Made by a program: the position numbers and the translations under genes. Below, in pieces: positions 35,616 through 45,450 of a stretch of 64,000 nucleotides of DNA (its first letter is position 1; every line of letters starts with the position of its first letter). Below the pieces are notes generated by a model. That model was not told the DNA's origin. It was given only the letters and a program-made list of their open reading frames with translations, and searched no databases. The DNA lies in contig NZ_FOQD01000002.1 in assembly GCF_900113665.1 (NCBI RefSeq), forward strand, positions 310,001-374,000. The letters are read 5' to 3'. The stretch is from Planctomicrobium piriforme (GTDB lineage: Bacteria > Planctomycetota > Planctomycetia > Planctomycetales > Planctomycetaceae).

Positions 35616-38066
35616 TCAAGCCATGCCATGCAGCCTGCGGATGAGCCATTCTGCGGTCAGAGCTGAACCGACGAGTGCCAGCAGCCACCACTGCGACCAT
35701 AGCGGCGTCCGGCGTTCGGTGGAGGGACCGACCTCGACCGGCAGGGCCCCCACCAGATTCGCCAACTGATCTGGCGACTCAATCCATTGCCCGCCGGACA
35801 GTGCGGCGATTTCTTTCAGCAAGACCTGATTCGTCGATGTGTTCTGCTGTTCGAATGGATCATCGAGCACTTGCACTTCGACCGACGTGCTGTCGACCTG
35901 GGTGCCGTGTGAAACCTTGCCGGCAGGGCTCCCTTCATAGGCGGTGATCTCGATTCGAAAGCCCTGATCGCTCATGCCGCCTGCCAGCCGTTCGGCCAGA
36001 TTCAGTGTGAGCCTGTAATCTCCCGTTTCGGTGTTCCTGGGAAGTTCGAATTCTTCTCCCCAGACAATGCGCGGATGTTGTTCGCCGCTCGTCCGCACCA
36101 CCGCTTCGGGCCAGCGAATGGGAGCAAACAGTTCGCTCCCCACGGACTCGAAAGACTGTGGCTCGATCATCGCCCACAGATGATAATCGGTCGTTGCCTG
36201 TGCCGATTCATTGTAGACGACCGCTCTCAGCTGAATGGCATCGCCCGGTTTGTAATAGCGCTTGTCGATATTGGCGACCAGTCGGCGGCGGCCGATGGAG
36301 GAGTTCTCGCTGAGCCAGTACACGACGTTCCTCCAGAATTTCGCGGCGTTCTTGTTGCTGGCCGCACCCCAGTTGTTCATGAATGCGTCGGCCTCCGGCG
36401 GGCCGGCGGGCCAGGCAATCGCCATCGTTCGCCCTGCTCCATCACGCCCCGCCACAATCAGCGGTTCCAGCCGATCACCAGCCGCTTTCTCAGGATCCTT
36501 TTGTACTGCGAGGATCTCCGCGGAAGACTTCGGTCGCAGACCGATCGTCGCCGCGGGAAAGGCCGGAATCTGATCGAGAATCTTCTGGTTGGCCTGTCGC
36601 TCAGGCAGCAGTTGCCAGACCGGATGCACGCTTTGCATCTGAACCGGTTGCACAATCACCGAATTCGCGCCGGCCTCTGTCCAGCGGGCTTCATCAAGAT
36701 TGACGGGCAGCACATCTGCCAGCACGGTGGACTTCCATCCCCCAGCGGCGAAGCTGTTGGGACCGCCTGCCATGACCAGCCCGCCTCCGCGCTGTTCGAC
36801 CCAGTCTTTGAGCAGGTCCAGTTGAGCGGGGGTGAAACGGTCTGCAGAAACGTCGCTGAGAATCACACAATCGAAAGCCGAGAGTTCGCCAGGCGTCGTC
36901 GGAAAGCGAAACGTCGTTCCGCCAGACACGGTGGGGGGCTTCGTCAGCGTCTGGCCGGCGCCGCGGATAAGTAGTGCACATTCGATGTCCTCATCCTGCG
37001 CAAGTGCATTCTGCAGCGGAGCCCGAGGAACGCTCGTGGGAGAGGGAGCGGTCTGTACCGATCGGGCAGTCCCATCGCTGCCGTCGACATACAGAACGCG
37101 AATCTTGGGCCGATCAATCTGCACCGACACCGGCAATGCATTGTTCCGATCGGTCAATTCGTCAGGCATCGCCGCAACGCGGACCTCGAACTTGCGGCTC
37201 TTGAAATCTGAACGGTAGGTGAGCGGAACAGTCTGTACGCCACCCCTTAGCGAGATGGGCACCGACGCCAAAATCTCTTCGGAATGCTGATCGCTGGCAG
37301 GCACGATCAGCGAGACTTCGGTCCGCTGACCGGTGTAGCCATTGCTGCGCAGGAAGACCTGAACTTCCACGTCCGAGTATTTGCGTACTCGCGGAGGAGC
37401 GACCGCTGCCACGACGGCGACGTCCCCCTGGTCGGCGGAAACCGGAGGAGGATAAACATGAATCGGGATGCCGCGACGCTGATAGTGCCGCGCCAGTTCT
37501 CCCACCGTTTCAGGATCACGAACTTGTCCGTCTGAAAACAGCACGACGCCTGCCGGCGGACGACGCCCGAATCGTGCCGTCAGTTGGCGCAGCGCCTCTG
37601 CAAGCCGGGTATCCGAATCAGTCGGTTGCAGCGCCGCTAGCTCCTGTGCCTGAGGAACGGCAGCCAGGCGATGGCCGAAGCGAAAATACTGCAGGCTCGC
37701 TTTTTCTGCGAGGGGAAGTTGCCGGCAACTGGCATCCACCGCTGCGACCGCATCCGACCAGCGACTCCGCTCCTTGCCGATCTCCATGCTTCGCGACGAA
37801 TCGAGGAGGAGGAACAAATCCGGACGGATGACATCGCCCGGCGTTTCCTCGATCCAGGTCGGTCCCGCCAGAATGAACAGCAACGCCAGCAGCGAAACGG
37901 CTCTCAACGCAAGCAATGAAACTCGACGCCGGACCGGCGGAGCAACTCGCCCGAAGTGCATGCGCAGCAGCAGCGAGACCAGCAACATTCCCGCAGCCAG
38001 GGGAACAAGCAGATGGAGCAGCAGCGGAGGTTCGAAACGCAGATGGACCAAGAGAAACGCTTTCAA
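35616..38066 (-). CDS. VWA membrane protein with glutamine-amidotransferase-like domain
   Basis: 816 aa from a TTG at 38064-38066; the ribosome site is weak. Two N-terminal membrane helices (about 14-35 and 50-69), then a von Willebrand A domain with an intact MIDAS start LLLDSSRSM (Asp89) up to about 250. Around 385-470 is a Rossmann-like segment (FDCVILSDVSADRFTPAQL, RGGGLVMAGGPNSFAAGG) resembling the amidotransferase-like domain of large planctomycete VWA proteins, without a visible Cys nucleophile. One C-terminal helix (WWLLALVGSALTAEWLI). The bulk should be periplasmic. Last gene of the cluster beginning at 51275. Confidence 0.85.
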   Translation of the reverse strand: MKAFLLVHLRFEPPLLLHLLVPLAAGMLLVSLLLRMHFGRVAPPVRRRVSLLALRAVSLLALLFILAGPTWIEETPGDVIRPDLFLLLDSSRSMEIGKERSRWSDAVAAVDASCRQLPLAEKASLQYFRFGHRLAAVPQAQELAALQPTDSDTRLAEALRQLTARFGRRPPAGVVLFSDGQVRDPETVGELARHYQRRGIPIHVYPPPVSADQGDVAVVAAVAPPRVRKYSDVEVQVFLRSNGYTGQRTEVSLIVPASDQHSEEILASVPISLRGGVQTVPLTYRSDFKSRKFEVRVAAMPDELTDRNNALPVSVQIDRPKIRVLYVDGSDGTARSVQTAPSPTSVPRAPLQNALAQDEDIECALLIRGAGQTLTKPPTVSGGTTFRFPTTPGELSAFDCVILSDVSADRFTPAQLDLLKDWVEQRGGGLVMAGGPNSFAAGGWKSTVLADVLPVNLDEARWTEAGANSVIVQPVQMQSVHPVWQLLPERQANQKILDQIPAFPAATIGLRPKSSAEILAVQKDPEKAAGDRLEPLIVAGRDGAGRTMAIAWPAGPPEADAFMNNWGAASNKNAAKFWRNVVYWLSENSSIGRRRLVANIDKRYYKPGDAIQLRAVVYNESAQATTDYHLWAMIEPQSFESVGSELFAPIRWPEAVVRTSGEQHPRIVWGEEFELPRNTETGDYRLTLNLAERLAGGMSDQGFRIEITAYEGSPAGKVSHGTQVDSTSVEVQVLDDPFEQQNTSTNQVLLKEIAALSGGQWIESPDQLANLVGALPVEVGPSTERRTPLWSQWWLLALVGSALTAEWLIRRLHGMA

Positions 38067-38085
38067 TCACGGAGCGGCAAGGATG

Positions 38086-41000
38086 CTATTGATCGGTCGC
38101 CAGCACCTGAAAATACGTATTCACCATTTGCGCGTACTCGGCCGGCACCGGTTCGTCATGGCTCTGGTGAAAGTCGGCCAGAATCAATTCGAGAATCTGC
38201 CTGCGGACTTCATTGGTGACGCGGCGGACCTTTTCGCTGAGGACCGGCGGAGCGGTGACAAAGCCGCCCGACGCGGCAGCGGCCCATTCCGATTCAGCTG
38301 GCATCTGATCCTGTTCGATCAGTTGAGTCAGTTCTTCACGGGCCGTTCCGGCCGCCTGTTCCGCCGACAACTGCTGAATGAGCTGTGCGAGATCACGGGT
38401 CCATTCGCCAATATCGGCGGCGTCTTCCAGCCGTTCCATCCGGCGCTGCACTTCACTCGCTCTTGTTTCCAATTCTCGCAACAGAGTCAGCCGCGGCATC
38501 ACCAGACGGCGATACAACTGGTCGAGTGCGACGGCCGTCAGTTCGTTGCGTTCCCGGGTGTCTTCCAGTTCGCTGATCATCTCGGAGTTCACATTTGGAA
38601 GACCTTCGCCAAGTTTCTCGCTGGCTTCGCGGATGCGACGCAACGTCTCGGGAATCTTTTGTTGCTCGGCCAGTTCCGCGACCTGATCGGGACCGTCGCC
38701 GGCGTTGGGATCTTTCAAGTTAGTCAGGTCTTTCACCAGGTCCGAAACGGTCTCCGCCTGAGCCTGCAGGCGTTGCACTTGCATGGAGAGATCCGCTGGT
38801 TGTTCCCCCTGCGGCGACGACTCCGATGGATTCTTCCTGAGACGCTGCAGGAGTTCCCGCTCAGACTGCGCCAGGTCTGAGACGAGCAGTCCGGTGCTGG
38901 CAATCCGCTGCGAGAATTCCTCACCGACCAGCGCCGCCACATGCCGCGCGAGTTCGTCAAAGCGGTTTGACGCGGCCAGCGCTTCTGCGGAGGCAGTCTT
39001 GAATTCGCTTGAGCCCAATGCGGCGGAGGCGGAATCCGCTCGCTCAGTGGCTTCCCGCATGCGAGCTTTGACCAGCTCTGTCAGATCGTCAATTTGTTCC
39101 AGGCGTTTGAGAATTTCCTGCGCCGTCGAAGTCGCTTCGTATTGGCGATTCTCCAGTTCGACGATGCTCTTCTGCTGGGCTTCGGTGGGAGCTGGTTGCC
39201 CCCCAGCATCGCCTATGGCATCTGACATGCTTCTCGCCAGTTGCGAAAGAGACGCCTCCTCACGGGCGAGTCCCCGCAGTCGCGACACGAGCGATTGGGC
39301 GAACTCATCATTTTGCTGGTTCCGAAACATCCTCGCCAGCATCTGCGAACTGAAGCTCGCAAACGATCTTCGCACTGTGCGGTTACGCTGCAGCAGGCTC
39401 CGCAATTGATTGCGGCCTTCGACCAGATACTGCTGTGCGTCCTTCTCCTGAATTGTCGCGGATTCGAGATTGCCCACTGACAAGGAGTCGATCGCGGCAA
39501 GCATTGAGGTCTCTGCCAGGTAGAGCGTGTCGACTTCTTCGACTGTTGCAAATTGAAGTGTGAAGTCGGCCAGCTCGCGAGTCAGCGCGGCCAGCTGGGC
39601 CTGCTCTTTGACCAGTTCGTCGACGGTGTTGTATTCCGACTCCCCCCAACTGCTGTTCCGGACTCCCAGCTTCATCGTGCGGTTGAGAATGTATCGCTCG
39701 CGGCGGATCAACTCATCCAGCGCCGTCGGACCCCGCCCGCCTGCTCCCCCGTTGCCGCCGCCAGGGGCCTGTCCGGTGCGGTCGAGATACTCAATTCGAA
39801 ACGGCCGGATGTCGATGAATCGCAAATCCGTCTGCGTGCGATGCGGACCATTTGGGAAATTGTCTTCAGCGAAGGCGTAGTAAGTCACCGCATCCTTTTG
39901 AGTGAGTCCGAAGTACTCCAGCGGCAGAATGCGTTCGAGTTGTGCCCGGGTTTGAGGAGCGAGCCGCTTTCCATTTTCCAGTTCTGCTGCAGCCGCGGCA
40001 GCCGCGGCGAAATCTTCTTCGAGCAAGGTGTGCTCTTCCAGGTTGTTGATCTGAAAGACAATTCCCGATTTCGTCAGACCGAAATCGTCCGACGCCCGCA
40101 TGCGCAGCAACACTTCGGCCAGCGTATGCACCTCGGCGTCTGCCTGTGGATCTTGAAAGGAGACCTCCGGCGCGCGGTCTGTTCGGATGCGGACCCGAAA
40201 ACGTTTTTCCGGCAATGACATCCCTTCAGCGGACCGTGCAGCCAGCATCCAGGTCAGATCCTGCTGCAGCGGCAGCTTCCAGGTGAGGACATTCCCTTGA
40301 ATCTCAACAGGCGCCATTCGCGTGCGTTCTTCATCAGGTTCAAGATCCCCCACGCGCGACAACTGCACATCGGCCGAGACAGGTTCCCGGTCCAGTTCGA
40401 TGACGAATGTCGCTGCGCTGCCGGCGAGCCCGCTGACGTTGCCGTCGGCGACCTGGTGTTCTGCACCGCCGGTATAAGCGGGAGACTGCAAACTGGTTTT
40501 CACCTGTTTGATCTTCAAGGGATAGCGTACGCCGACACGATAGATCGGGCTGATCTCCGGTCCGGCAGTGATGCGATACTCGACCGGTTCCCGCACCTGC
40601 TGCAACTGATACTGGTAGGACCATTCTCGCGGCGCCGGATGTTCGCCGGACTGGTCATCGATGACATCCGTAGTCCAGGCATTGTCTTCACTTGAGGCCA
40701 GCCGCCAGGAAAGCTGCAGCGATTTCCGTGGCCGGCCCTGAATCTGAAACTCAATGGGGAGGGAACGTCCCTGATCCACATCCGCATTCCCCGGCTTGAC
40801 CACCAATGCCGAGTATTCGTTTCTCGCTCCCAGTGTGCGAGACAGTGCGGTCCCCCATTCCCAATTTGCAGCGCTGCTGCACAGCACCGCGAGCAGGGTC
40901 AGGCTTAACACAGCAAAGCTGGTCCAGAGCGGCCGGTAAGGAACCACCTGATTGAAATCCAGCGGCTCGGCTTGTTTTCGCGTTTCTTCCACCAGCGCCT

Positions 41001-41370
41001 GCACGAGTGCCGGCGCTGAACCTGCTGAGGAAGACTGGCCGGCTTCATACTGGGCGGCCGTACGGATTCGTTGACCGAGTTCAGGGAATTTCGCTTCCAC
41101 TTCGGCAGTGGTCGCCAGCGTTCCCCAACGCCGAAAAATTCGCATGAATTGCAGCAGGCACCAGCACAACATTGCTCCAACGCCGATTGCCAACAGCACG
41201 ACTCGAGTCTGCCGAGGGAGTTCCCACGCAAAGTCGACGGCAGCCAACACGACGACGATCGCGGTGATCGCGAATAACGCCCAACAGGTCGCGATGCCGC
41301 AATGCACCCAGCGCAGCCGGCGCTGCAGCTGAGCAAGACGTTCGGGAAAGCTGGGATGAGGAGTCTTCAT
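38086..41370 (-). CDS. Large coiled-coil membrane protein (DUF4175-like)
   Basis: 1094 aa from the ATG at 41368-41370, which avoids overlap with the upstream gene. Three membrane helices: about 24-44, 55-75 and 150-170. A beta-rich stretch follows (about 190-430), then an acidic/Ala-rich segment, then a Gly-rich linker (PGGGNGGAGGRGP) and a C-terminal half of about 550 aa dominated by Glu, Gln, Leu and Ala heptads, predicted coiled coil (for example LLQRNRTVRRSF and ELAEQQKIPETLRRIREA). This resembles DUF4175-type proteins found beside MoxR/VWA genes. Function unknown; probably a periplasmic scaffold anchored in the inner membrane. Confidence 0.8.
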   Translation of the reverse strand: MKTPHPSFPERLAQLQRRLRWVHCGIATCWALFAITAIVVVLAAVDFAWELPRQTRVVLLAIGVGAMLCWCLLQFMRIFRRWGTLATTAEVEAKFPELGQRIRTAAQYEAGQSSSAGSAPALVQALVEETRKQAEPLDFNQVVPYRPLWTSFAVLSLTLLAVLCSSAANWEWGTALSRTLGARNEYSALVVKPGNADVDQGRSLPIEFQIQGRPRKSLQLSWRLASSEDNAWTTDVIDDQSGEHPAPREWSYQYQLQQVREPVEYRITAGPEISPIYRVGVRYPLKIKQVKTSLQSPAYTGGAEHQVADGNVSGLAGSAATFVIELDREPVSADVQLSRVGDLEPDEERTRMAPVEIQGNVLTWKLPLQQDLTWMLAARSAEGMSLPEKRFRVRIRTDRAPEVSFQDPQADAEVHTLAEVLLRMRASDDFGLTKSGIVFQINNLEEHTLLEEDFAAAAAAAAELENGKRLAPQTRAQLERILPLEYFGLTQKDAVTYYAFAEDNFPNGPHRTQTDLRFIDIRPFRIEYLDRTGQAPGGGNGGAGGRGPTALDELIRRERYILNRTMKLGVRNSSWGESEYNTVDELVKEQAQLAALTRELADFTLQFATVEEVDTLYLAETSMLAAIDSLSVGNLESATIQEKDAQQYLVEGRNQLRSLLQRNRTVRRSFASFSSQMLARMFRNQQNDEFAQSLVSRLRGLAREEASLSQLARSMSDAIGDAGGQPAPTEAQQKSIVELENRQYEATSTAQEILKRLEQIDDLTELVKARMREATERADSASAALGSSEFKTASAEALAASNRFDELARHVAALVGEEFSQRIASTGLLVSDLAQSERELLQRLRKNPSESSPQGEQPADLSMQVQRLQAQAETVSDLVKDLTNLKDPNAGDGPDQVAELAEQQKIPETLRRIREASEKLGEGLPNVNSEMISELEDTRERNELTAVALDQLYRRLVMPRLTLLRELETRASEVQRRMERLEDAADIGEWTRDLAQLIQQLSAEQAAGTAREELTQLIEQDQMPAESEWAAAASGGFVTAPPVLSEKVRRVTNEVRRQILELILADFHQSHDEPVPAEYAQMVNTYFQVLATDQ

Positions 41371-41417
41371 GGATAGTTCACCGCAAAGTGAAGCGGATTC
41401 ATCAAATTCACGTTTTA

Positions 41418-43424
41418 TCAAGCTGTCGTGCGATTCCCGACAAACCATTCCAGCCCGAGCAGGCCGACTAACACCAAAGCACACCACGGCCAGATTTCAT
41501 CACGTCGCGACTCTAGACCAACGGCGGGAATCACCGCGGCGGTTTGAAGAGAAACCGACGTCGCCGGATCTTGAATTTCAAATCGAAAGCGGTCGGCCAG
41601 TTCTTTGGCCGTGCAGCGTTCGGTCTCCGATTCCCGTTCATTGGGATTAAAGACATGCCAGCGGCCCTGGGATTCCACAATGCCAGGCCGAGGTGCTTCC
41701 GACGCAGTTTGAGGGTCGAGCACCACTTCCCAGTCATCAAGCCGATGAAACTGAATCGGACCGCCGCCCGTCAGATGCGCGAGGTCTCCGAGCATCTGAT
41801 GCACCAACGGCAGAAACAGACGGCTGCGAGTCCAGTCGCCCCAGCTCCGGTCACAACTCGAGAGAAACCACACCATCCGGCCGCGACCGAGCGCGTGATC
41901 AGTCATTGCGGGATCCTGATCCGGGAAACGTGCCAGGACGCGCGTACCCGGGTCGACAGAGAATCTGCTGTATGCCGAAAAACTGAGTCGGCTTAAGTCA
42001 CCCGATTGCGGATCGGAGAACGGAGCCAGCAGCGTCGTGTTCTTGTCCCAATCTTCCCAGTGAAATGGCAGATCGGTCGAGCGGGAGACGCCCAGCAGTT
42101 CACCTGGGGCGAGTCCCGCTTCGCGGAGCGGTTGAACGGCTGCAGGCGTCATCCGGTCGCCTGTCGTCACCAGCAGGCCCCCTCCGGACTCCACAAATTG
42201 AGCCAGCGACTGCGCAGCAGCTTTCGAGACGGCCCCCACGTTCGCCAGCACAACGATGTCGAATTCTTTCAAGTCCGGCAGACCTCCCTCTTGATAAAAC
42301 ACCGTCCGCACAGCAAACGGACTCTCGGCAGACGTTTCGCCTGATTTGGCCACGCTGATGGCGCGTTCCAGAAAAAACGACTCTGGATAGGAACCGGTCT
42401 GGTCGCGAGCGCCATCGACCAGCAGCACCTGTTGTTGCCGGGCCGACAGCAGTGCGAGGGTAAAGCGATTATCGAACGTCAAATCGTCTTCGACTTCGAC
42501 CACGACCGCACCTTCCCAGCGACCTGCCGCGAGCGCGGCCGTAGGGATCTCAAGTTCGGTCGCTTGCCCCGGCGGCAGGCTGACTTTCTCCTCACGGTGA
42601 ACCGTCCGGGCACCCTGCTTCAACGTCAGTTGGACAGGAACGTCAGCAAGTTCAAAGGGGCCATAGTTGAACAGCGTGACGGCAATCGTTGTTCCCTCGC
42701 CGGGACGCAGCAGAGTTTTGGCGGGCAGGGCCTCTACCACTGCCACGTTATTGACGCCCTCCCGACCCAGGTCTTCGACATGCACGCGCACGCCTTTCGG
42801 GAATGCAGCCCCCTCGATCCAGTCGAGTCCGGAGCGCTGCAGATCGGTGAAGAGATAAACGTCACGCTCGACGGCCGGAGACTTTTCACAGATTTCCCTG
42901 GCCCAGTTGAGCGCCGCAGTGTCGCTCGTCGCCGCGAAAAGCGCCTCGGGCCCCTTCAACTCCTCGATCTTGATGTTCGTCGTCACCTCATTCACCGGCG
43001 GCGTCCGCACCCCGGTATCGAAGAACGCCATCTGAATCTCGGATTCCCCTTCCAGAGGAGCTGCAAGTTCTTTGACACGCGATACCGCCTGATCGACAAG
43101 CCGCGCGCCATCCGACCGCAATGCCATGCTGGCCGATTGGTCGATGAGAAACACCGCCAGCTTGCGAGTTTTTCCCGGTTGTTCCGCCATCAGATATGGT
43201 CTGGCGAACAATAGCGCGAGCAGCGCGACGCACATCAACCGCAGGGAGAGCAGCAGCCAGCGTTTCAATTTTCGCCGTCGCGCCGTCTCACGCAAAAGTT
43301 CAGAGAGAAACCTGGTCGTCCCCAATTGAACGTGACGGGTCTGCCAGCCATGGATCATGTGAATGATCAACGGCACGGCCAGCCCGGCCAGGGCGAACAG
43401 GAAAGTGGCTTGCACAAAGTCCAT
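41418..43424 (-). CDS. BatA-type membrane protein with VWA domain
   Basis: 668 aa from the ATG at 43422-43424. The N-terminal aerotolerance-regulator (BatA) segment MDFVQATFLFALAGLAVPLI with IHMIH is followed by a second helix (about 57-75) and a VWA domain with intact MIDAS LIDQSASM (Asp95). The central and C-terminal parts contain beta-rich and amidotransferase-like segments (FDIVVLANVGAVSKAAAQSL, ESGGGLLVTTGDRMTP) and a final membrane helix near 640-660. In other bacteria such proteins work with MoxR and DUF58 proteins in envelope stress or metal-dependent assembly. 47 bp upstream of the DUF4175-like gene. Confidence 0.88.
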   Translation of the reverse strand: MDFVQATFLFALAGLAVPLIIHMIHGWQTRHVQLGTTRFLSELLRETARRRKLKRWLLLSLRLMCVALLALLFARPYLMAEQPGKTRKLAVFLIDQSASMALRSDGARLVDQAVSRVKELAAPLEGESEIQMAFFDTGVRTPPVNEVTTNIKIEELKGPEALFAATSDTAALNWAREICEKSPAVERDVYLFTDLQRSGLDWIEGAAFPKGVRVHVEDLGREGVNNVAVVEALPAKTLLRPGEGTTIAVTLFNYGPFELADVPVQLTLKQGARTVHREEKVSLPPGQATELEIPTAALAAGRWEGAVVVEVEDDLTFDNRFTLALLSARQQQVLLVDGARDQTGSYPESFFLERAISVAKSGETSAESPFAVRTVFYQEGGLPDLKEFDIVVLANVGAVSKAAAQSLAQFVESGGGLLVTTGDRMTPAAVQPLREAGLAPGELLGVSRSTDLPFHWEDWDKNTTLLAPFSDPQSGDLSRLSFSAYSRFSVDPGTRVLARFPDQDPAMTDHALGRGRMVWFLSSCDRSWGDWTRSRLFLPLVHQMLGDLAHLTGGGPIQFHRLDDWEVVLDPQTASEAPRPGIVESQGRWHVFNPNERESETERCTAKELADRFRFEIQDPATSVSLQTAAVIPAVGLESRRDEIWPWCALVLVGLLGLEWFVGNRTTA

Positions 43425-43476
43425 CTTTGGTCGGATTGTCCTTGCTGAGGGCCAGCGAATGGAGGCGAGAAAAGAT

Positions 43477-44376
43477 TCAGCTAAACATCTTTGATCGCTT
43501 GACGAGATAGTTGAACAGGGCACTGTCCAGCGGCTGGTCGGTTGTCAGTTCGATGCGGTCAATGCCGCGTGAAAGACACTCGTCTTCCAGTTCGCTGCAC
43601 CAGCGGTCGACGCGTTTCTTGTAGGCATCTCGAATCCCTTCCGCATAAGCAGGAATCTCTGTTCCGGTTTCCAGGTCTTCAAAGCGAATCCGTCCTTCCA
43701 AGGGCAGGCTGCGCTCCCAGAGATCCCACACATGAAACAGCAGGACTTCGTGCTTCCTGAATCGAAGCTGCTCGAGCCCCTGCACGATTCCCTCCAGATC
43801 TCCAAAGCAATCGCTGATGACCACGACCAGGCCGCGATGCCGACAGAGTTCGGCGGCCTGTTGCAAAGCGCGGCCGACATTCGAAGGTTGATTGGGCGGC
43901 GTGCCGGCAATCAGTCGCAAAATCTCGTCCAGTTGTTGCGGTCGGGCTTTGGAGTCGAGATGCGCCACGACATCTTCCGCAAACAGCGTGATCCCGGCCG
44001 CATCCCGTTGTTTGAGCGCCAGGTGTGCCAGCGCCGCTCCCAATGCCGAACCGTAATCCAGTTTGCTCATGCCGGTATTGGCGCAGGTCATCGAACGGCT
44101 GATGTCGAGAATGATGTAGAGATTGAGATTGGTTTCGGCGTCGAATTCCTTGACGTAGAGCCGCTTCTGACGAGCGTAGAGCTTCCAGTTGACATGCCGG
44201 AGGTCGTCCCCGGGTGCATACTTTCGATGAGATGCGAATTCGACCGAATAGCCCACGAACGGACTGCGATGCAGCCCCTGCATGAAGCCTTCCACGATCC
44301 CCCTCGCCCGCAACTCGATCGATTCGAGTCGGGAGAAGAAAGCGGGATCAACGAGTTGAAATGCTGACTCTGACAT
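43477..44376 (-). CDS. DUF58 protein with VWA-like fold
   Basis: 299 aa from the ATG at 44374-44376 (a GTG one codon earlier is possible). The DUF58 hallmark is present: FASHRKYAPGDDLRHVNWKL, followed by ARQKRLYVKEF. A VWA-like MIDAS sequence IILDISRSM lies just after. No membrane helix, so cytosolic. DUF58 proteins are regular partners of MoxR ATPases. It sits between the secreted-family gene and the BatA/VWA gene. Confidence 0.93.
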   Translation of the reverse strand: MSESAFQLVDPAFFSRLESIELRARGIVEGFMQGLHRSPFVGYSVEFASHRKYAPGDDLRHVNWKLYARQKRLYVKEFDAETNLNLYIILDISRSMTCANTGMSKLDYGSALGAALAHLALKQRDAAGITLFAEDVVAHLDSKARPQQLDEILRLIAGTPPNQPSNVGRALQQAAELCRHRGLVVVISDCFGDLEGIVQGLEQLRFRKHEVLLFHVWDLWERSLPLEGRIRFEDLETGTEIPAYAEGIRDAYKKRVDRWCSELEDECLSRGIDRIELTTDQPLDSALFNYLVKRSKMFS

Positions 44377-44491
44377 CACGGCCCGTCTCTAAATCGCATC
44401 TCGCGAAAGTGGGGCGTCCTGGCGGCGTTAAAATTCAGTTTTTCATGTCGATTTGGCGTCCATACTCGGCGGCACTTCCCCGGGATCCGGG

Positions 44492-45367
44492 CTAGTCGCT
44501 GACTTTTGCACCGGCGAAGAAAAATCCCCATGCTCCGTGAAACCCGGATGTGACCGTCGGGAAGGTCGCGATCTCCTGATCTTGGTTTTTCACTGACACT
44601 GCAATCGAAGTCATTTTGGCGACGCCGCATTCCAGCCTGGGGCTTTCTCCCGACTGACTAACCGACCGCATGACCAGATGGACGTCGGGATTGGTCCCAA
44701 CCGCAAACCCGAACACTGCCCCCCGCACGCCGCGCTCCGAATCGGAAATCTGCAACATGGGCTGGGGCAACAATCGGGTTTCCAGAATATTTTTGCCTGT
44801 CCCTTCAATCACAGCGAAGCCCCGCATGAGCGACCGTAACTGAAGCTGGAGCAGAGCATCCGTCTGGGAAAGAGCGTCCTTGGTTTCGAGGGGCACAAAC
44901 TTGAGCGGTTCAGTCAGAAACGGTTGCGGACGAAAGGTCCAACTGATCCGTAACGGCTGGTCGGACAGCGATGCGATGCAAAACGTCCATGACGGATTTT
45001 CTGTTCCGCCCCAGGCGTTCACTTCAATCTTCTGGAACGCAACTGGCTGTTCCCCATCCATCCAGGCCCACAGCGTGGACTCCTTGATGTTGCGGGTCTC
45101 GTCGCCGTATTTCATCAGGGGTTCGGCTCTCAAAACAGCGGGGACTTCCTGTTCACCTTTGAGGATGACGACCGTTGTTCGCTGCGCGAGCCGTTCCATC
45201 GCCTGAAACCTGACGGCCGACTTATCGGCAGGAGCATCCGCGGGAACTTCCACGGCTGGGGCCTGCGCAAACGTATGCCTGACAAAGCCCGCCTCACACA
45301 TGAGCACGGGCACGATGAAAAACTTTGTGACCCATCTGAGATGGACTTTCCAGTTTGCTCCCAGCAT
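44492..45367 (-). CDS. Secreted protein of an unnamed planctomycete family, copy B
   Basis: 291 aa with an N-terminal hydrophobic segment (FFIVPVLMCEAGFV, likely cleaved after FAQA). It shares with the protein at 34755-35606 the order of motifs AEPLMKYGDETR, TLWAWMDGEQPVAF, RLLPQPML and FGFAVGTNPDVHLV, so the two are paralogues. It is embedded between the MoxR gene (83 bp) and the DUF58 gene (115 bp), both same strand, so it is probably a component of the MoxR/VWA system rather than an accidental neighbour. No known domain or catalytic residue is recognised. Confidence 0.75.
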   Translation of the reverse strand: MLGANWKVHLRWVTKFFIVPVLMCEAGFVRHTFAQAPAVEVPADAPADKSAVRFQAMERLAQRTTVVILKGEQEVPAVLRAEPLMKYGDETRNIKESTLWAWMDGEQPVAFQKIEVNAWGGTENPSWTFCIASLSDQPLRISWTFRPQPFLTEPLKFVPLETKDALSQTDALLQLQLRSLMRGFAVIEGTGKNILETRLLPQPMLQISDSERGVRGAVFGFAVGTNPDVHLVMRSVSQSGESPRLECGVAKMTSIAVSVKNQDQEIATFPTVTSGFHGAWGFFFAGAKVSD

Positions 45368-45450
45368 TGCATTGCCCGCCTATGAGAAAGATTGAGTTGT
45401 CGCGTGTCACACAAAAATTGCCCCGCCACAGATGATGGCCCGTCTCTCGT

